DNA of 8,876 nucleotides from CAZBGL01 sp964491375. GTDB taxonomy: Bacteria; Desulfobacterota; Deferrisomatia; Deferrisomatales; Deferrisomataceae. Below the pieces are notes generated by a model. It saw only the letters and a program-made list of their open reading frames with translations, did no database searches and had not been told where the DNA came from. Below, in pieces: positions 6,082 through 8,876 of this stretch (position 1 is its first letter; each line of letters begins with the position of its first letter). The position numbers and the translations under genes are program-made. Location: positions 1-8,876 of the forward strand of contig CAZBGL010000223.1 in NCBI GenBank assembly GCA_964491375.1. The letters are read 5' to 3'.

Positions 6082-6844
6082 ACTCGTATCGGAGCGGATC
6101 GGCCGGGGCGTAGCGGCGAAGCGCATCGGTGATCTCCCGGGCGGTTTTCCAGTCGGCGCTCCTCCTCCGCGTGAACCCGAAAAGCCGGCCCACGCGGGCC
6201 ACGTGCACGTCCAGGGGCACCACCAGCCGGCCCGGGTCCACCCGGCCCCGCCAGAAGCCGGGATCCAAGGCGTCCTTCCGGACCATCCACCGCAGGAACA
6301 GGCACAGGCGTTTGGCGGCTCCGCCTTTCCGGGGCGAGGCCAGGAGGTGCCGCACCGGGTGCCCGGCCGGAACGCGCCGAGCCGGCAGCACGGGTCGGGG
6401 GTCCTGGGAAAGGATCGTTTCCGTGAACGCGCCCAGCGCGTGGCGGAGGTCCCCCCCGGGATCCACCCGCCCGAACAGCTCCGCCAGGTCCCCGTACCGC
6501 TCCACCGTCCGCCTGATCAGCACGAACAACACCGCCAGATCGTGCCCCTTGTGGAAGCGGTAGCGGAAGTCCTCGAACCGCTCCATCCACTCAAGTGAAG
6601 AGGTGTCTTCCAGCGCCCTGCGGGGCGAGGGGCCGATCCGTTCGAACACGCGCTCCAGGGCGACCATGATCCGCTCCACCCGGCCGTACGCCAGCGAGGC
6701 CGCCACGATCCCTGCGATCTCGCCGTCGAGCGGGTCCTGGAAACGGCGAACGAACACCAGGGGATCGGGATAGATCCGTTCCTCCCGGTGGTACCTCCGG
6801 TAGAGGGCTTCCAGGGCATCGAGGGTGGGCCACGATGGTTTCAT
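6017..6844 (-). CDS. TIGR02757 (DUF2400) family protein
   Basis: 275 aa cytoplasmic protein with clear family motifs: DPLVFVRRFQDPLDGEIAGI (27-46), AASLAYGRVERIM (48-60), FRYRFHKGHDL (93-103), AAKRLCLFLRWMVRKD (176-191), LVVPLDVHVARVGRLFGFTR (207-226), WKTAREITDALRRYAPADP and YEFSLFRFGM. The function is not established. The PLDVHVARV segment, preceded by AAKRL, resembles the VDTHxxRV and lysine regions of the helix-hairpin-helix endonuclease III/glycosylase fold, with D212 and K178 as possible equivalents; this is my inference. The ATG at 6844 gives the family-like N terminus; the frame continues upstream to 7069 only as low-complexity sequence overlapping the divergent TPR gene. A CAGGG about ten bases upstream may be the ribosome site. 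It overlaps the convergent membrane-protein gene by 65 bases at its 3' end. Confidence 0.88.
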   Translation of the reverse strand: MKPSWPTLDALEALYRRYHREERIYPDPLVFVRRFQDPLDGEIAGIVAASLAYGRVERIMVALERVFERIGPSPRRALEDTSSLEWMERFEDFRYRFHKGHDLAVLFVLIRRTVERYGDLAELFGRVDPGGDLRHALGAFTETILSQDPRPVLPARRVPAGHPVRHLLASPRKGGAAKRLCLFLRWMVRKDALDPGFWRGRVDPGRLVVPLDVHVARVGRLFGFTRRRSADWKTAREITDALRRYAPADPLRYEFSLFRFGMKEIGPSGTPVRTR

Positions 6845-6879
6845 GTCACACGCCCTGCGACACCCTCCCGGTTCCCCCC

Positions 6880-6907
6880 TTGACGCAGGGAAATCCTCTG
6901 GTAGCTT
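6880..6907 (+). promoter_or_regulatory. Candidate sigma-70 promoter for the TPR gene
   Basis: TTGACG (five of six to the -35 consensus) at 6880-6885, a 16-base spacer, then TAGCTT (three of six to the -10) at 6902-6907. It lies in the divergent gap between the TIGR02757 and TPR genes and predicts transcription from about 6914, roughly 65 bases before the TPR start. The strong -35 and the location support it; the -10 is poor. Confidence 0.42.
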
Positions 6908-6978
6908 TGGGGTCCGTCGACTCGCGAGGGGAGGCGGTTCCGTTCGGCCACGCCAACGGCTGGCAAGGGGGATGGGGG

Positions 6979-7560
6979 ATGACAGTGCGAACGCTCGTGA
7001 TGTACGGGATGCTTCTCGTTGTCGGACTGGCCGCCGGCGCGTGGGGGGTGGACGTGCCCCGCTCGGCACGGATGATCAAGGAGGCCGGGAACGACTTCCT
7101 GGCGGCGAAGCGTTACGCGGACGCCATTGACTGCTACCTCCAGGCCCTTGAGATCTACCCGGACTTTGCCGAAGCACACTACAACCTCGGCGTGGCCTTT
7201 CTCAAAGGCTACCGGGCCTACCACCTGGCCCGATTCCATTTCGAGCGGTACCTGGCCCTCCGACCGGAAGCGTCGGACCGTGAGGACGTGGAGACCCTGG
7301 TGGATGCCCTGGCCGAGAGGGAAGCCCCCCTGCCGAGCGAACCCGGGCGCGTCGTGGCGGTGGTGGGGGACCGGCTCGTGGTAAGCGGTAAGGAGTGGAT
7401 CCGGCCGGGAGAACGGATCGAGGTGGTGGACGGCGAGGTCCCCTGCGCCTCCTTGGTGGCGCAGTACGTGTATCCGGATTGTATTTTGACCCAAAGGATC
7501 CGGGATGCGCGCACCCTCGAGAGAATTCAGCCCGGACTCGCCGTTGCCACGGGCCGGTAG
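6979..7560 (+). CDS. Exported TPR-repeat protein with SH3-like C-terminal domain
   Basis: 193 aa. Residues 1 to about 23 are a signal peptide (VMYGMLLVVGLAAGAWG), so it should be periplasmic or envelope-associated. Residues about 31-98 hold two TPR units, with the diagnostic spacing in AAKRYADAIDCYLQALEIYP and DFAEAHYNLGVAFLKG, ending ARFHFERYLALRP. Residues about 122-190 form a beta-rich unit (GRVVAVVGDRLVVSG, IRPGERIEVVDG, LVAQYVYPDCILTQRI) that looks like the SH3-like/FlgT C-terminal type; that match is tentative. TPRs imply protein binding, but the partner is unknown. The ATG at 6979 follows AAGGGG at eight bases and starts directly at the signal peptide. An in-frame ATG at 6835 would add 48 residues lacking family character and would overlap the divergent gene's start. 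The cytochrome gene follows on the same strand after 132 bases. Confidence 0.8.
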   Translation: MTVRTLVMYGMLLVVGLAAGAWGVDVPRSARMIKEAGNDFLAAKRYADAIDCYLQALEIYPDFAEAHYNLGVAFLKGYRAYHLARFHFERYLALRPEASDREDVETLVDALAEREAPLPSEPGRVVAVVGDRLVVSGKEWIRPGERIEVVDGEVPCASLVAQYVYPDCILTQRIRDARTLERIQPGLAVATGR

Positions 7561-7643
7561 GAGGGTCTGGCCCCAAGGCGTGCCGCCCGGTTCCGGGGGA
7601 TGCTGGAGGGAGAAGGAGGGTTTTTCGTATCCGGCGGGCAGGG

Positions 7644-7649
7644 TAGAAT
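7644..7649 (+). promoter_or_regulatory. Possible -10 box before the cytochrome gene
   Basis: TAGAAT matches the -10 consensus at five of six positions, 43 bases upstream of the cytochrome start. The T-run at 7621-7625 is at roughly -35 distance but is a poor -35 box. The rest of the 7561-7692 gap shows only purine-rich sequence and no terminator that I can support for the TPR gene. Confidence 0.28.
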
Positions 7650-7692
7650 GGTCCGTTCCTGCGACAACCTTCCCATGCCAGGGATGCCCGCC

Positions 7693-7950
7693 ATGAATCG
7701 GACTTTTTATCACGTTCTGTTCCTGGCCCTGTGCGCGGCCGTCTTGCTCGTCTTGCTCCGGGCTCCCGAGGTGAGGACCCCCCGGATACCCTCCGACGAA
7801 ACCCACGCCGAACCCAAACGATACGAGCGCTGCGGCGGATGCCACACGGACGGCGAGGGACCGGCCATGCCCCCGGATCACCGCTCGGCCTCGGGCGAGG
7901 TGCGCATCGATCACCTCAAGTGCTATTTTTGTCACAAACCGGCTCGATAA
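7693..7950 (+). CDS. Small membrane-anchored di-heme c-type cytochrome
   Basis: 85 aa. Residues 6-23 form one hydrophobic helix (FYHVLFLALCAAVLLVLL), an uncleaved anchor or a signal peptide, with the remainder on the periplasmic side. Two c-type heme attachment motifs are present: CGGCH at 47-51 and CYFCH at 77-81. Between them MPPDHR offers Met59 and His63 as possible distal ligands. The protein ends four residues after the second heme motif. It would carry electrons between inner-membrane and periplasmic partners, but no oxidoreductase gene is adjacent, so the pathway is unknown. I chose the ATG at 7693 because AGGGA lies eight bases upstream. In-frame ATGs at 7684, 7675 and 7648 would add a few residues before the helix without changing the interpretation. 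It is convergent with truD, seven bases apart. Confidence 0.82.
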   Translation: MNRTFYHVLFLALCAAVLLVLLRAPEVRTPRIPSDETHAEPKRYERCGGCHTDGEGPAMPPDHRSASGEVRIDHLKCYFCHKPAR

Positions 7951-7957
7951 GACCTCT

Positions 7958-8876
7958 CTATCCATCCGTGCCCGTGATCTCGCGGACCACCGCGGTGGCG
8001 AAGGTACCGCCCGGGCATGCGAACTCGAGCCACACGCCCCCGTTCGCGGCACGCACGTCGAGCAGATCCACCCGGGCCCGCAACGGGCGCCGGGCACCGG
8101 TCGCACGTGTAAACAGACCGTCGGTCAGTCCGTAATCGTCCATCACCCGCCGTTCGAGCGCGTGCGCAGCCCCCACGGGCCGGAACATTTTTCGCCCCGG
8201 CAAGGGCCCGGTGGGGCTGAGTTCGAACTGCTCGATCCGGGCGGTATCCGTCGACGGGTCCCCGCATATGAACAGGCCGCCCGAGTCCTCGCGACGCAGC
8301 ACATCGCCAGAAAGCGCCCGTAGCCACGTACCCCCTTCGATCCGCCTGGCCAGCACCTCGTTGAACACGACGGACTGAAGCGCGGAAACGAGGAGGTCCC
8401 GTTTCCACCGAGTGGGCCGGATCTCGCCCCGGAGCACGGCCAGGCCCTGGAGGGCGTTGTCCCCCCGGCGGCCGAAACGCTGGGGCCCGAAATAGTTGGG
8501 CACGCCGCTCCGTGAAAGAAACTCGAGGGCCTCTGCCGCCCGCGCCGCGTCCGCGCCCTCCACGAACACCCGGAAGCGGTTTCCAGCCAAATGGCCCAGA
8601 CGAAGCTTGTTCCGATGCCGGGTCGCCATGAGCACCCGGCACCCCTCTGCCTCGAACGCGGCACGGGCGGCTTCCGGATCAATCCCGCGTAGCGTGAACG
8701 CTTGCACCGCCACGCACGCGCGGTCCTTCATCCCGGCGTACCCGACGTCCACCGGCCTCAGTCCCAGCCGCTGTGCGACGGCCCGCACCAGGGCCCGGGT
8801 GGTTATCCCGCATTTCTCCACTCGCACGGCTGCGTGCTCCCCGTCGCCGGTGAACGGATACAGGGGGATCTCCTCC
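7958..8876 (-). CDS. truD: tRNA pseudouridine(13) synthase TruD, 5' end outside window
   Basis: Converts uridine 13 of tRNAs, notably tRNA-Glu, to pseudouridine. 305 codons are visible, and the frame stays open to the right edge. The edge residues EEIPLYPFTGDGEHAAVRVE match the usual TruD N-terminal strand region, so the real start lies some tens of codons outside and the GTG at 8827 is internal. The catalytic motif GYAGMKDR is intact, with the nucleophilic Asp encoded at 8723-8725. Further TruD landmarks are LGHLAGNRFRVFV, VPNYFGPQRFGRRGDN and the inserted TRUD subdomain (about VLRGEIRPT to VMDDYGLTDGLF). The C terminus, LEFACPGGTFATAVVREITG, is typical, and the stop is TAG at 7958-7960. It is slightly shorter than the E. 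coli enzyme after allowing for the missing start, within the normal range. Confidence 0.93.
   Translation of the reverse strand, partial: EEIPLYPFTGDGEHAAVRVEKCGITTRALVRAVAQRLGLRPVDVGYAGMKDRACVAVQAFTLRGIDPEAARAAFEAEGCRVLMATRHRNKLRLGHLAGNRFRVFVEGADAARAAEALEFLSRSGVPNYFGPQRFGRRGDNALQGLAVLRGEIRPTRWKRDLLVSALQSVVFNEVLARRIEGGTWLRALSGDVLRREDSGGLFICGDPSTDTARIEQFELSPTGPLPGRKMFRPVGAAHALERRVMDDYGLTDGLFTRATGARRPLRARVDLLDVRAANGGVWLEFACPGGTFATAVVREITGTDG

Noticed and set aside
7590..7620. G-quadruplex or intrinsic terminator after the TPR gene
   Set aside because: Only three separate runs of three or more G are present, and the sole hairpin (CCCG/CGGG) has a four-pair stem far from the T-run at 7621.
6841..8106. 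421-codon minus-strand frame across the TPR and cytochrome genes
   Set aside because: It lies antisense to two genes with clear motifs (TPR, CxxCH) and runs into truD in another frame. No domain is visible in its translation.

Overview
The window is GC-rich and densely coding, with G/C-ending codons, Shine-Dalgarno-led starts and short gaps, as in a free-living bacterium. A fused MFS/spermidine-synthase-like protein, a secreted parvulin, a TIGR02757/DUF2400 protein, TruD and a tiny membrane-anchored di-heme cytochrome together suggest a deltaproteobacterial lineage (Desulfobacterota/Desulfuromonadota). That placement is inference from gene content. No ribosomal RNA, tRNA, IS element, CRISPR array or phage gene is visible.

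Layout from left to right. (1) A minus-strand pair at 1-2646: a membrane protein with a spermidine-synthase-like domain, then 15 bases later a secreted SurA/PrsA-type parvulin that runs off the left edge. (2) A gene-free stretch at 2647-3273 between divergent genes, holding three REP-like hairpin repeats. Two of them form a head-to-head inverted pair; the third sits just upstream of the next start codon. (3) A plus-strand run at 3274-6081: an SLC10A7/YfeH-type bile acid:sodium symporter homologue, a uroporphyrinogen-decarboxylase-superfamily protein that is neither HemE nor a normal MtaA, and an unrecognised multi-pass membrane protein. (4) A TIGR02757 gene on the minus strand (6017-6844), whose 3' end overlaps the previous gene tail-to-tail by 65 bases. 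(5) A plus-strand exported TPR protein (6979-7560) with a plausible promoter, then a small membrane-anchored di-heme cytochrome c (7693-7950). (6) A minus-strand TruD pseudouridine synthase gene running off the right edge, convergent with the cytochrome and separated from it by 7 bases.

Most of the window is ordinary chromosomal housekeeping and envelope content. I see no clear new multi-gene system. The points most worth a second look are the REP-like repeats with compensating stem changes, the altered active-site residues in the URO-D, parvulin and spermidine-synthase-like proteins, the uncharacterised membrane protein next to the URO-D gene, and the endonuclease III-like motif in the TIGR02757 protein.
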